Source: CAVSXS01 sp963767715 (GTDB lineage: Bacteria; Chloroflexota; Ktedonobacteria; Ktedonobacterales; Ktedonobacteraceae). Taken from it: a stretch of DNA of 64,000 nt. Below are positions 17,470 to 26,364 of the stretch, piece after piece. The position numbers and the translations under genes were made by a program. Position 1 is the first letter of the stretch, and every line of letters begins with the position of its first letter. The notes under the pieces are model-generated. The model searched no databases. It saw only the letters and a list, made by a program, of their open reading frames with translations, and had not been told where the DNA came from. The DNA is taken from contig CAVYFA010000016.1 in the NCBI GenBank assembly GCA_963767715.1, positions 62,001 to 126,000 on the forward strand. Reading direction: 5' to 3'.

Positions 17470-18459
17470 TTACCTCCCCTGCCGTACACGTGGGTCAAGG
17501 AACGTGTAGAATAGCTCGGACAGGAAATTCGCGATGAGTACTGCCAGGGCGATCACCAGGAAGCACCCCTCAACCAGGGCATAATCGTCTCCTTGCACGC
17601 CTTTGTATAAAGCGAAACCGATTCCGGGGTAGTTGAAGACGATCTCCGTGAGCAGGGCGCCGCTGACTACCAGGCCTAGTGAGATAGAGAAGCTGGTAAT
17701 ACTGGGTAGAATCGCGTTGCGAGCCGCGTAGTTAAATATTACGCGTCTCTCGGACAGCCCCTTGGCCTGCGCCATGGTGACATAATCTTCTGAAAGCGTC
17801 GTGATCATTGTATTGCGCATAGTCAGCACCCAGCCGGCCAGCGAACCAATCACGAGCGTGATAACCGGCAGTATGGCATGTTGAACGACGCTCCCGATGA
17901 AATCAGTATTCCAGCCGGGGGTGACGTTGAACACATCGTAGCCGCTATCGGTGGGGAACCAGTTCAGGCTCAGACCGAATATGTATATCAATCCCAGGGC
18001 CATCCAGAAATAAGGTACGGCGGAGAAGAACGTCAGGATCGGGGGCACAGCCGTATCGTACCACGAGCCGCGCCTCCAGGCGATCAACATACCAACCAGG
18101 GTGCCGATGAGAAAGCTCAAGACGAGAGCGGCCCCGACCAGCCCAATTGTCCATGGTAAACTTTGGCGCAAGATGTCCATGACCTGTGAAGGAAACTGTG
18201 AGGTCGAGATGCCCAGATTCCCGTGCAGTAAGCCGTTCATATAGTCTAAATATTGCTTCCAGATTGGCACATCCGGGTTCACGCCAAATTCCGCCCGGAT
18301 GGCAGCTATTTGCGCGCGGGTGATCTGCTGGGTCTGAAGCTTCGCGATGTATGCTTCGGCTGGATCACCCGGCATCAAACGCGGGATGACGAAGTTGAAC
18401 GTCACTGCAGCCCAGAGCGCTATCAGATAGAAGGCTGTACGTCTCAAAAGGTAGCGCAT
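17470..18459 (-). CDS. ABC importer permease, DppB/OppB type
   Basis: A 329-aa permease with an N-terminal helix MRYLLRRTAFYLIALWAAVT and the B-type signature FVIPRLMPGDPAEAYIAKL. The coupling motif is EDYVTMAQAKGLSERRVIFN. AAAGGAG precedes the ATG at 8 bases. It is the second gene of the operon, between the solute-binding protein and the DppC-type subunit. The family was named for peptides, but many members in thermophiles and Chloroflexota import oligosaccharides, which fits the downstream beta-glucosidase. Confidence 0.9.
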   Translation of the reverse strand: MRYLLRRTAFYLIALWAAVTFNFVIPRLMPGDPAEAYIAKLQTQQITRAQIAAIRAEFGVNPDVPIWKQYLDYMNGLLHGNLGISTSQFPSQVMDILRQSLPWTIGLVGAALVLSFLIGTLVGMLIAWRRGSWYDTAVPPILTFFSAVPYFWMALGLIYIFGLSLNWFPTDSGYDVFNVTPGWNTDFIGSVVQHAILPVITLVIGSLAGWVLTMRNTMITTLSEDYVTMAQAKGLSERRVIFNYAARNAILPSITSFSISLGLVVSGALLTEIVFNYPGIGFALYKGVQGDDYALVEGCFLVIALAVLIANFLSELFYTFLDPRVRQGR

Positions 18460-18558
18460 TCCACATCTCCTTTGTAGGGATGCGATTCATCGCGTCCTGT
18501 CCTGCCATCTCCCGGCAATACAGCAGATGGCAGGACATCCTGGAAAGACGCACTACGA

Positions 18559-20292
18559 TTAGGAGGCTGGCGTCAGATGAAGAATGACGTTCGCTGCATC
18601 GGGCATGTTGTAAGGAGCGCCCGAGTCATATGCGTTGTTCGAGTCAGGCCAACCCGTCCAGTTCTTCGTTGTATATTCATCCCAGTAGACGTTGACAGTC
18701 AATGGCAGAACCGGCAACTGGCTCACCATGACGTTCTCTATACCGGCGATAGCCTGTTTCTGGACATTGGGATCATTGGACTCCTCGTACTGCGCAATCA
18801 GCTTATCGGTCTGGGCAGAGTACCCATTGCTGGTTGTCGCGTCCCAGCGCTCGAAGTTGGTGCCTACTACGGCCTGCCCGGGTTTGGCCGAGTTCGCGCT
18901 GCTGAGCAGCGCCTGGTAGGGGAAGTACGGGGTGGGTCCGCTGTTCGTCCAACTAATAGCGGCATCGTAATTGCCACTCGAGATGGCGTTGTAGTACGGC
19001 GTATAGCCGCTCTCCGAATTGACCGACGCTTTGATGCCTGCCGCGTTCAAGTCATTCACGATAAACTGAACATCCTGGTCCCAGTCGCTCCACCCGTTCA
19101 CAACATCCACCGACATCGTGAATACTTTCCCACTGGCATCGCGGTAAAAGCCGTCGCTCCCCTTCGTGAAGCCAGCCTGCTGCAGGTAAGTATCGGCCTG
19201 GCTGACACTATACGGAAACGACATGGTCTGGTACTGCGACGTGATCCAGTCATTCAGTGTAGGCACGATGACGCCCGTCGGGTTGGCGACCTGGGCATAT
19301 TTAGCCACGCCCTGCGGCAACTGGCTGCGATTAATCGCCGCGTTGATCGCTTTGCGAACCAGCAGGTTGTTGAACGGAGCCTTTTGCAGGTTCAGGTAGA
19401 GCATAACGGTGTTACTCGCAGCAAACCAGGTGAGATTGTGCTGCGGATCCTTCTGTGTGTACAGGGGATCGTAGTCGGGATTCCAACCTGTGCCCATCCA
19501 GTCGAGCTTGCCCTGGATCATGTCAGTGATGGCCGTCGTGTTGTCTTTGATCGAGGGTACCTGGATCGTTTGCACCTGTGGCTTTGTGCCCCAGTAATTC
19601 GAGTTGACCGTGTAGGTAATCAGGTCGGGACTCCAGCTCTTGAGGAGATACGGCCCTGTGCCAACAGGATTCTTGTCATTGGCGTATTTGGCCGGGTCAC
19701 CACTGATATTTGCCCAGATATGCTGTGGCACGATGAACACCTGGTCACCAATACGGAAGAGCGCGGTGCTGTCCGGATGCACCAGCGTGAAGACAACGGT
19801 ACTGCTATCAGGTGTGGCAACGCTCTTGATCAGAGGCAATACCCCGTTCTGGTCCAGGGCAGGATGTGCCGCCATCAAGTCAAAGGTGAATTTGACATCC
19901 GCGCTTGTCAGAGCCTGGCCGTCATTCCATTTCACCCCGGGTCGTATTGCGAATGTCAACTGTGTCAAGTCATTATTGTAGGTAGCCTGGGTGGCGAGCC
20001 AGGGCTGCGTCTGACCGGTATACAGGTTTGTGAAGTAAAGCTCTTCGTACAGCAAACCTTGTGCCCCGAAATCGCCGCCCTGGTTTGTGTTAAAGAAGGG
20101 GTTGAAGAGATCGGGGTTGGTTTGACCAGGAGCGGAGAGTACACGAAGGGTCGTAGCTCGATTTGTTGTGGTGTTGGTGGAGTTGCCACTGCCGCCGCAT
20201 GCGACCAGCATCATCCCCAGCACAAGTAGTAGCGAGAACAACGTTGCTGCCCGGCGGGACCGGTGCGATGAAGACGCGAGATAAGGAGTCAT
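18559..20292 (-). CDS. extracellular solute-binding lipoprotein, SBP family 5
   Basis: A 577-aa ligand-binding lipoprotein of the ABC importer. The signal peptide ends in a lipobox (LVACGG) with the lipidated Cys near residue 32. The family 5 motif appears as IRPGVKWNDGQALTSADVKF. FNTNQGGDFGAQGLLYEELY shapes the pocket entrance. AGGAGG lies 5 bases before the ATG. It is the first gene of the operon and probably the most highly expressed. The ligand is inferred to be a beta-linked oligosaccharide from the GH1 partner; a peptide is the alternative. Confidence 0.92.
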   Translation of the reverse strand: MTPYLASSSHRSRRAATLFSLLLVLGMMLVACGGSGNSTNTTTNRATTLRVLSAPGQTNPDLFNPFFNTNQGGDFGAQGLLYEELYFTNLYTGQTQPWLATQATYNNDLTQLTFAIRPGVKWNDGQALTSADVKFTFDLMAAHPALDQNGVLPLIKSVATPDSSTVVFTLVHPDSTALFRIGDQVFIVPQHIWANISGDPAKYANDKNPVGTGPYLLKSWSPDLITYTVNSNYWGTKPQVQTIQVPSIKDNTTAITDMIQGKLDWMGTGWNPDYDPLYTQKDPQHNLTWFAASNTVMLYLNLQKAPFNNLLVRKAINAAINRSQLPQGVAKYAQVANPTGVIVPTLNDWITSQYQTMSFPYSVSQADTYLQQAGFTKGSDGFYRDASGKVFTMSVDVVNGWSDWDQDVQFIVNDLNAAGIKASVNSESGYTPYYNAISSGNYDAAISWTNSGPTPYFPYQALLSSANSAKPGQAVVGTNFERWDATTSNGYSAQTDKLIAQYEESNDPNVQKQAIAGIENVMVSQLPVLPLTVNVYWDEYTTKNWTGWPDSNNAYDSGAPYNMPDAANVILHLTPAS

Positions 20293-20542
20293 GGTTTACC
20301 TCCTAACGCTGGGAAACGAAAATCATTCGACGATCACACCTATTGAGAAGCAGTATGCTTCGCAACAAGCCTTAAAAGGACAAAAGGACAACCTGACAAC
20401 GGTACGGCACTTTTTGTAACAATGCCACCGTTGATCCTCGAAATCCACAACGCTAACGCCACCTACGCGGCTATCAGCATTTCTCTGTGTAGGTCAAACA
20501 AAAGTTAATTGAATAGGACAATGGCCTGCACTCACCCCTTTC

Positions 20543-21643
20543 TTATGCGATTGTGACACTCCGCGAGGCGCCACAAGATGCGCGCACGATCAGACTGGTC
20601 GGCATTTTGATGCGAATCGATTCAGAGGCGCTTGACGTTGACGTTGCCATGACGCGGCCGTTGTGATTCAGGCCGTTCACATGGCGGGGCTCGTCAACGA
20701 GCGCCAGAAGCATTTCGGTGGCGCGACGTCCCATCTCGTAAAATGGCTGGTGGACGGTCGTAAGCGCCGGTTCCATATGGGCAGATGAAGGATTGTCGTC
20801 GAAGCCAACCACCGCCATGTCCTCTGGCACGTGCAGCCCACGCTGCTCCGCTGCTGAAATAACCCCGTAGGCCATATAATCGCTGCCGGCGAAGATGGCC
20901 GTGGGACGTTTTTCGGCTGGGAGGTCGAAGAAGGCATTGGCGCAGGCGCGTCCTGTAAGGGGCATAAAATCGCCCTCGCGTACAAGGGTAGGGTCAAGTG
21001 CAATACCGGCCTCGTTCAGGGCATCACAGTAGCCCTGAAAACGGTCATGCGATACCTGGTACTTCAGTGGACCCTGGATATGGGCGATACGGCGATGCCC
21101 AAGACAAATCAGGTGGCGAGTGGCTTCAAGGGCTCCCACGCGGTTATCGACGCTGATCCATGGTGTCCCCTCCGGTGGTATCCCCTGGTCGTCGATCAGC
21201 ACAACGGGGAAGTTGAGCGAGTTCAGTTCTGTCAGGTGTCGCGCCGAAGAACCCGGGAAAACTGCAAGGAGGCCAGCCGCCAGCCGAGTTCCAACGATGC
21301 GGTCTATGACATCACTGCGGTCCTTCTCGTGATTCGCATCGGTAATACTGTACAGGATGAGTTCGTACGAGGTACTGCCTACGACTTCGCCGATGCCTCG
21401 CATCAGCTCCGGGATGAGCGGCCAGGTGAGAGCAGGAACCAGGATGCCAAGCAGGTGACTGCGCCTTCCCGCCAGGCCGGAAGCAGCGATGTTGGGCATA
21501 AAGCCCTGCTCCTCCATGATGCGCAGGATGCGCTCGCGGGTCGCCGGGTCAACGTCCGGCTTCTGATTGAGCACGCGCGAGACCGTTGCTGTAGAAACGC
21601 CTGCCATGTGTGCGATATCCATGATCGTCTGCTTCTTGGCCAT
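20543..21643 (-). CDS. LacI family transcriptional repressor
   Basis: A 366-aa regulator. The N-terminal HTH and hinge (TIMDIAHMAGVSTATVSRVL) are followed by a periplasmic-binding-protein-like sensor domain (LLGILVPALTWPLIPELMRG; VAVVGFDDNPSSAHMEPALT). The ATG at 21643 is preceded by AGAAGG at about 6 bases; the frame from 21700 adds residues before the HTH and is rejected. It lies downstream of the sugar operon's promoter side, on the same strand, and is likely to control that operon in response to a sugar. Two operator-like palindromes at its own promoter suggest autorepression. Confidence 0.9.
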   Translation of the reverse strand: MAKKQTIMDIAHMAGVSTATVSRVLNQKPDVDPATRERILRIMEEQGFMPNIAASGLAGRRSHLLGILVPALTWPLIPELMRGIGEVVGSTSYELILYSITDANHEKDRSDVIDRIVGTRLAAGLLAVFPGSSARHLTELNSLNFPVVLIDDQGIPPEGTPWISVDNRVGALEATRHLICLGHRRIAHIQGPLKYQVSHDRFQGYCDALNEAGIALDPTLVREGDFMPLTGRACANAFFDLPAEKRPTAIFAGSDYMAYGVISAAEQRGLHVPEDMAVVGFDDNPSSAHMEPALTTVHQPFYEMGRRATEMLLALVDEPRHVNGLNHNGRVMATSTSSASESIRIKMPTSLIVRASCGASRSVTIA

Positions 21644-21688
21644 AGCGAACCTTCTCTTGTGTGGTGGAAGATCAATCGAAAATATATT

Positions 21689-21758
21689 GTAAACGCTCAC
21701 GAAATCGTTATCGTAAACGCTTACGGGAAGTATACCTGATGAATTGCGTTATTGTCAA
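21689..21758 (-). promoter_or_regulatory. lacI-type gene promoter with tandem operators
   Basis: On the minus strand TTGACA (21753-21758) and TATACT (21729-21734) are 18 bases apart. Two LacI-type palindromes lie downstream: GTAAGCGTTTAC (21713-21724) at the predicted transcript start, and GTGAGCGTTTAC (21689-21700), 24 bases further. This layout fits negative autoregulation. Confidence 0.7.
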
Positions 21759-21886
21759 TGGGTTTTTGGCGGAAGTCAGGGCTATTTACGTTATTTTAGT
21801 TGAGCACCTGGGAACCCTTTCCATTAGCCCAGATGTCCCATAAAATTGCGTCACTGAGCAGTACCAAAGTAGAATAAGGACAGTCT

Positions 21887-22294
21887 ATGCAGCCCAAAGT
21901 ATTATTGCCCGGAGTGTCGGAGGAACGTATGGTTGAATTAAAACAAATGCTGAGTCGCTTCTTGACTATTCCAGGGGTGCGGCTGGCCGTCCTGGTAGGG
22001 CGCGATGGCCTGATGATCGAGGGAATGGCACGCGAGGGAAATGAGGATATGGAGACTATCGGCGCGATGATGACCAGCGGGCTGAATTCTGCGGAGGCCC
22101 TCGGTCAGGAAATAGCGCGTGGCAGTGTGGTCGGGGTCTTGAATGAGTATGAACGCGGCCTCGTCAGCGTTGAACCACTGGGCGACTTCGCCCTGATGGT
22201 CACGCTCTTCGACAACGTGGCCAGTATTGGCCGTGTCCGGCACATGGTGAAAACGGCTCGCACAGAGATTCTCGACGCGCTCGATATCAAATAA
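21887..22294 (+). CDS. roadblock/LC7 domain protein (MglB-like)
   Basis: A 135-aa single roadblock/LC7 domain (about 18-125): FLTIPGVRLAVLVGRDGLMI for the first strands, then a helix with GAMMTSGLNSAEALGQEI, and VLNEYERGLVSVEPLGDFAL. In Myxococcus the dimeric roadblock protein MglB is the GAP of MglA. Here it is followed by a second roadblock gene and an MglA-type GTPase in the same direction. AATAAGGAC precedes the ATG. A regulatory role on that GTPase is inferred from context. Confidence 0.85.
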   Translation: MQPKVLLPGVSEERMVELKQMLSRFLTIPGVRLAVLVGRDGLMIEGMAREGNEDMETIGAMMTSGLNSAEALGQEIARGSVVGVLNEYERGLVSVEPLGDFALMVTLFDNVASIGRVRHMVKTARTEILDALDIK

Positions 22295-22413
22295 AGCAGT
22301 CAAAACGCCATATTGCCATAGTACCAAAGTGTCAATATCGCCGTATCGTAAACATATGGGTTAAATTAAACGTCATTCATAGGCGGCTATAAGCATTCCG
22401 AGGCGAAGCGTCA

Positions 22414-22908
22414 ATGGAACAACTTACCAATCTTATTATCTCAGATCAAGAGCTGGTCTATATTACTAGTGCTCTTATGAAACTCATGAATGATACCAGC
22501 GCCTCCACCGTCATGCTCCTCGACAAGAGCGGCCAGGTCATTTCGACCCAGGGCGCGACGACGAAGCGTAACGCCACCTCGCTGGGCGCGCTGCTGGCCG
22601 GCGCGTTCTCCTCCTCGCGGCACGTTGCCGAACTGCTGGGCGAAAAGGATTTCCGCACCATATTTCAGCAGGGCGTGCATGAGAATATCTATACCACCAT
22701 GATTGAAGATCAATGGCTGCTGGTCATCGTCTTTGACAAACTGACTCACATTGGCCTGGTCAAGGTGCTCTCGAAGAAAGCCTGCGATGAAATGGCGCGG
22801 GCCCTTGAGCGGGTGCGGGCCGATACCACGCGCCAGAAAGCCTCCGTCCTCAACATCCAGTTCCGCTCTTCGGTTGAGGATACCATCGATCTGCTATTCC
22901 GCGATTAG
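22414..22908 (+). CDS. roadblock/LC7 domain protein (second of pair)
   Basis: A 164-aa protein with a roadblock/LC7 fold at about 12-125 (LMNDTSASTVMLLDKSGQVI; LGALLAGAFSSSRHVAELL; IYTTMIEDQWLLVIVFDKLT), followed by a C-terminal helical extension of about 35 residues (EMARALERVRADTTRQK). It differs clearly from the first roadblock protein, so the two may form a heterodimer. It ends 13 bases before the MglA-type gene. A GAP/GEF or scaffold role is inferred. Confidence 0.83.
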   Translation: MEQLTNLIISDQELVYITSALMKLMNDTSASTVMLLDKSGQVISTQGATTKRNATSLGALLAGAFSSSRHVAELLGEKDFRTIFQQGVHENIYTTMIEDQWLLVIVFDKLTHIGLVKVLSKKACDEMARALERVRADTTRQKASVLNIQFRSSVEDTIDLLFRD

Positions 22909-22921
22909 GGGTACCCGCTAC

Positions 22922-23497
22922 ATGGCGCTCATCAATATAGCTACGCACGAGATACACTGCAAGATCGTTTACTATGGCATCGGCTATTGCGGCAAAACGA
23001 CCAATCTGCAATACGTCTTCAAAAGCATCAATCCGTCCGTACGTGGCGAGATGCTCAGCATCGCCACCGAGACGGAGCGCACCCTCTTCTTCGACTTCCT
23101 GCCGCTGGACCTGGGCACTGTTCACGGCTTTCGCACCCGCTTCCACCTCTACACCGTGCCGGGGCAGATTCTCTACGAGCGCACGCGCAAGGCGGTCTTG
23201 AACGGTGCGGACGGCATCGTCTTCGTTGTTGACTCTCAGGCGGAAAAGTTTGAAGAGAACGTGCAGAGCATCAGCGAGCTGGAGATGAACCTGCGCCACC
23301 TGGGCAGGGATATCGCCACCTTCCCTTTCGTCGTGCAGTGGAACAAACGTGACATGCCCTCGGCCCTTCCCGTGGGCGTACTTGAACGCTATCTCAACCG
23401 GCGCTGCTTCCCCAGCTTCGAGGCCGTCGCCTCCAAAGGCACCGGCGTCTACGCTACCCTGCGCAGCATCAGCAAACGAGTCATGGCGCAGCTCTAG
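22922..23497 (+). CDS. MglA-like small Ras-type GTPase
   Basis: A 191-aa bacterial small GTPase. The P-loop is GIGYCGKTTNLQ (an MglA-type G1), FFDFLPLDLGTV is the switch I/beta-screw region, TVPGQILYERTRKAVL is switch II (MglA has TVPGQ instead of the DxxGQ of Ras), and QWNKRDMP is the G4 base-recognition motif (NKxD). ADGIVFVVDSQ matches MglA closely. The ATG at 22922 follows AGGGG. Together with two roadblock genes it forms a polarity/signalling module. What process it controls in a filamentous or sporulating cell is unknown. Confidence 0.9.
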   Translation: MALINIATHEIHCKIVYYGIGYCGKTTNLQYVFKSINPSVRGEMLSIATETERTLFFDFLPLDLGTVHGFRTRFHLYTVPGQILYERTRKAVLNGADGIVFVVDSQAEKFEENVQSISELEMNLRHLGRDIATFPFVVQWNKRDMPSALPVGVLERYLNRRCFPSFEAVASKGTGVYATLRSISKRVMAQL

Positions 23498-23516
23498 CAA
23501 GTTCGAGGAACTCGAC

Positions 23517-24338
23517 ATGCGTATCTACGGCCTCGACTTTACCTCCGCTCCTTCTCCGCGCAAAGCCTATCATCTGCGCCGAATGCACGCTCGCAGGAAG
23601 CATGCTTCAGCTCCATGCCTGCAAGAGCCTTCCAACCCTTGATCGACTTCAGACGCTTTCTTCGCTTCAGATGGTCCCTGGCTCGCCGCCCTCGATTTTC
23701 CCCTCGGCCTGCCGCACACGTTGATCGATCATCTCGGCTGGCCCGAAACCTGGGAAGGATATATGGCCGTCATCGCCTCAATGGACAAAGCGACCTTCGA
23801 GGCAGCACTGCAACGCTTTATGGACGCTCATCCTCCCGGTCAAAAACTGCTCCTGCGCGCTACCGACATTCTGGCAGGCGCACGCAGCCCCATGATGCTG
23901 CACCGTGTGCCCGTCGCCAAGATGTTCTTTGCCGGCGCGACACGCCTGTTTCGCTCTAATGTGAGCATCCTTCCCTGCCGCCCTACGCCCGATAACCGTA
24001 TTGTAATAGAGGGCTATCCCGCCCTTGTCGCGCGCCGCCTGATCGGCAAGCGCGGCTACAAAAGCGATGAGCGCGGCAAGCAAACCGCTGAGCAGGAGAC
24101 GGCGCGGCGTGAGATAGTGAATGGGCTGCGTTCAGGTGCGCTGATAGTTTCGTATGGACTGGCGGTGCAGATGTCAGACGATATGGCGGCATCGCTGGTG
24201 AAGGATGCGATGGGTGATAAGCTGGACGCGGTATTATGCGCTGTGCAGGCCGGGTGGGCATATCTGGAGCGGGGAAGAGGGTACGGGATACCGGGGAAAT
24301 GTGATAGTGATGAGGGATGGATTGTTGATCCACTGTGA
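23517..24338 (+). pseudogene. DUF429 (RNase H-like) protein gene with two compensating frameshifts
   Basis: The N-terminus MRIYGLDFTSAP matches DUF429 proteins, predicted RNase H-fold nucleases. After RK near 23563 the family sequence continues in the +1 frame (PIICAECTLAGSMLQLHACK), then returns to the first frame with ASDGPWLAALDFPLGLPHTL near 23665 and runs to the stop at 24338. An in-frame TGA at 23640 lies between. So one extra base and one missing base sit about 90 bases apart. Either the gene is decaying or the draft has two sequencing errors. The intact downstream part (about 200 aa) keeps VEGYPALVARRLIG-like family blocks. Confidence 0.7.
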
Positions 24339-24368
24339 TAGACCGTGCAAGCATGGAGCGATGCTCAT

Positions 24369-25298
24369 TTATACCAGCACACCCGCAATCCCGATCAGCG
24401 TCACGATCACCCCGATAATCGTAATAGGTGATGGTATCTCGCCCAGCAGGAAAATGCCCAGGATGATGCCGCCCGTCACCTCCTGTGTGGCGATCAGGTT
24501 GGCGTAGGTGGCATGCACACGCCGTACCGCCGCGTTGTAGAGCGTGTGGCCCAGTCCGAGCGGGAAGACGCCAAGGGCGACGACCGCGCCGATAGCGGCC
24601 AGCGGGTAAGCATGCGTGAAGGCCAGTACGAGCGTGGCGGGCAGTAGCCATAGCGCCGCGAAGCCGTACACATTCGTCGTATAGCGGAAGAGCGGGTGTC
24701 GGTCACGTTCTCCCCTTCCTGCTATCGAGTAGATGGCGAAACAGAGGCCAGACAAGAGCGCCATACCATCACCGAGCGCCATACATTGCCCTGCGCCTGA
24801 CAGCGAGCAGGCGGTGTAATTGGGCGTAAAGCCTACCATAATAGCAATGCCGATAATGGCAACCGCGATGCCGAGATATTTGCGCCTGGGTAGCGGTTCG
24901 CGCAGCACGACCGCGGAGAAGAGCGTTACGAAGATGGGGGATGTATAGACCAGGGCGAGCGCATGAGCAACGGTAGTGAAGCTGAGCGAGCCGATGTAGA
25001 AGATGAAGTGCAACGCCGTCACAAGCCCGAAGAGGGCGAAACGGAGAACTTCTTGCCGCTTGAGTAACAGGCGCTGGCGTGTGATGATGCCCATGACGGC
25101 GACGAGCAAGGTGGCAATCGCCAGGCGCCAGAAAGCGATTTCGATGGAGGTGAAGGGCTTTGACCAGCGCACGAAAATAGGACTGGTGGAGAAGAAAAAC
25201 ACTGCAACGCAGACATACAATAGCCCCAGTTTTGATTGCCGCACCGGCTGAGATGCTGTCAAGGTGTCGGTCGCTGTGGGCTGCCCGATCTTCGCCAT
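24369..25298 (-). CDS. EamA/DMT family transporter
   Basis: A 309-aa membrane protein with two EamA repeats of five helices each (the first begins KLGLLYVCVAVFFFSTSPIFV, the second near GDGMALLSGLCFAIYSIAGR). These carriers export amino acids or metabolites; this one's substrate is unknown. It is followed 23 bases later on the same strand by no gene of its pathway, but upstream genes (HAD, DUF402) are on the same strand, so it may end a run of loosely linked genes. No clear ribosome-binding site precedes the ATG at 25298 within ideal distance. Confidence 0.85.
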   Translation of the reverse strand: MAKIGQPTATDTLTASQPVRQSKLGLLYVCVAVFFFSTSPIFVRWSKPFTSIEIAFWRLAIATLLVAVMGIITRQRLLLKRQEVLRFALFGLVTALHFIFYIGSLSFTTVAHALALVYTSPIFVTLFSAVVLREPLPRRKYLGIAVAIIGIAIMVGFTPNYTACSLSGAGQCMALGDGMALLSGLCFAIYSIAGRGERDRHPLFRYTTNVYGFAALWLLPATLVLAFTHAYPLAAIGAVVALGVFPLGLGHTLYNAAVRRVHATYANLIATQEVTGGIILGIFLLGEIPSPITIIGVIVTLIGIAGVLV

Positions 25299-25321
25299 AA
25301 AATAACTCTACCTACCTTTCG

Positions 25322-25783
25322 CTACGACCTGAGCGTAGCGATCAATCGTTTCGGGTGAAGGAGCAGGTTAATTGCGTCCAGCGGGCCATGCGCCAGCACA
25401 TCAGCAGCCTGCAGCGCCGCGGTGGAAACGCCCTCACCTGACAGTACCGCGATGCCGATGGCGGCCAGACGCAGCATCGGCGCATCGTTGGAGCCATTGC
25501 CGATCGCGACGACGCTGGAGGGTCCGAGCTGCTCTATAAAATGTACCTTGTCCACTCCCGTCTCGATGTGTTGCAGAGGCATTCCGAGCTCCCACTCAAG
25601 CTCTACCAGGTTGCCATGCGTTCCGGCGGTCAGAGCGTGAATAGAAAGCAGGCCGACCAGCGTCTGTAGCCGCTCGACCACCAGCGGGAACGGTTTGCCA
25701 TCGACGGCGAGCGTCCCATTGACATCAAATACGGCGTGTCGCAATTCGATGAGACCTTTGCCTGGAATGTCCAGTTGAATCAT
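25322..25783 (-). CDS. soluble P-type-ATPase-like HAD hydrolase (COG4087 type)
   Basis: A 153-aa HAD-fold protein that resembles only the phosphorylation domain of P-type ATPases. Motif I is FDVNGTLAVDG, with the nucleophile Asp and an Asn where many HAD phosphatases have a second Asp. The Thr of motif II is in LTAGTHGN, and motif IV is AIGNGSNDAPML. The C-terminus AADVLAHGPLDAINLLLHPK is typical of this group. There is no membrane segment. ATG 25783 with GGGAGA at 8 bases is chosen over the frame from 25843. The substrate is unknown. Confidence 0.8.
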   Translation of the reverse strand: MIQLDIPGKGLIELRHAVFDVNGTLAVDGKPFPLVVERLQTLVGLLSIHALTAGTHGNLVELEWELGMPLQHIETGVDKVHFIEQLGPSSVVAIGNGSNDAPMLRLAAIGIAVLSGEGVSTAALQAADVLAHGPLDAINLLLHPKRLIATLRS

Positions 25784-25865
25784 TTGATCTATCTCCCTCG
25801 GAAGCAAGATGTATCGGCCTTGATCCGACTCAGGTTGATGCATATCGAATGTTGGTAGAGCGACT

Positions 25866-26297
25866 CTAACTGATAGCGTACAGGCGTGGTTGCCCGCGGC
25901 TGGCTTCGATCAATACAGACGTGGCGCTCATGCCTGCCAGGGCAAGTGAGGCGGAAAGACGCACGGGTCGCGGCAGTTGCGGGTTATGCGACATGCGTGT
26001 AAGTGGCGAAATGGCTGCGGTGTCGTTCAGAAGAGTCAACAGCCAGACAAGCGATTGGCGTTCCTGGGGATCGTCACGATGGAGTGAACGCACAAGCTGT
26101 GCAGCAAGCAACTTCCCGAATGTTGCTGCACTTTGAAAAAGGTGCTCTTGAATCTGGCTGGTGGTAAGCGTAGGATCATTAACAAGTCGTACAAGCTCGT
26201 TGACCTCCAGACGTAATTGTCTGCGCAAATCAAGCTCCACAATGTTCCCGATAGGTCGATCACCCTGCCGGAACAGCCTGGCGCCTTTTTTCTCCAT
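25866..26297 (-). CDS. hypothetical helical protein
   Basis: About 143 aa, predicted all-helical, with a repeat-like stretch (RQSLVWLLTLLNDTAAISPL; PRPVRLSASLALAGMSATSV) that recalls HEAT-type repeats. No signal peptide, no membrane segment and no family that I can name. GGAAGGA lies 9 bases before ATG 26297, with a TTG at 26300 also possible. Same strand as the DUF402 gene upstream and the HAD gene downstream. Confidence 0.6.
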   Translation of the reverse strand: MEKKGARLFRQGDRPIGNIVELDLRRQLRLEVNELVRLVNDPTLTTSQIQEHLFQSAATFGKLLAAQLVRSLHRDDPQERQSLVWLLTLLNDTAAISPLTRMSHNPQLPRPVRLSASLALAGMSATSVLIEASRGQPRLYAIS

Positions 26298-26364
26298 CAA
26301 GATTTGTCCTTCCAGAGTTATGATCTGTCAAAGTGTTGGCGCTCCAATCAACGCACTCACTGCC

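Noticed and set aside
18577..20229. A 550-codon open frame on the plus strand
   Set aside because: It is the antisense shadow of the solute-binding lipoprotein gene, has no ribosome-binding site and no family similarity.
16455..20292. Dipeptide transporter annotation for the ABC operon
   Set aside because: The subunit families are named after peptide importers, but the coupled GH1 beta-glucosidase and the LacI regulator favour a saccharide; peptide use is kept only as an alternative.
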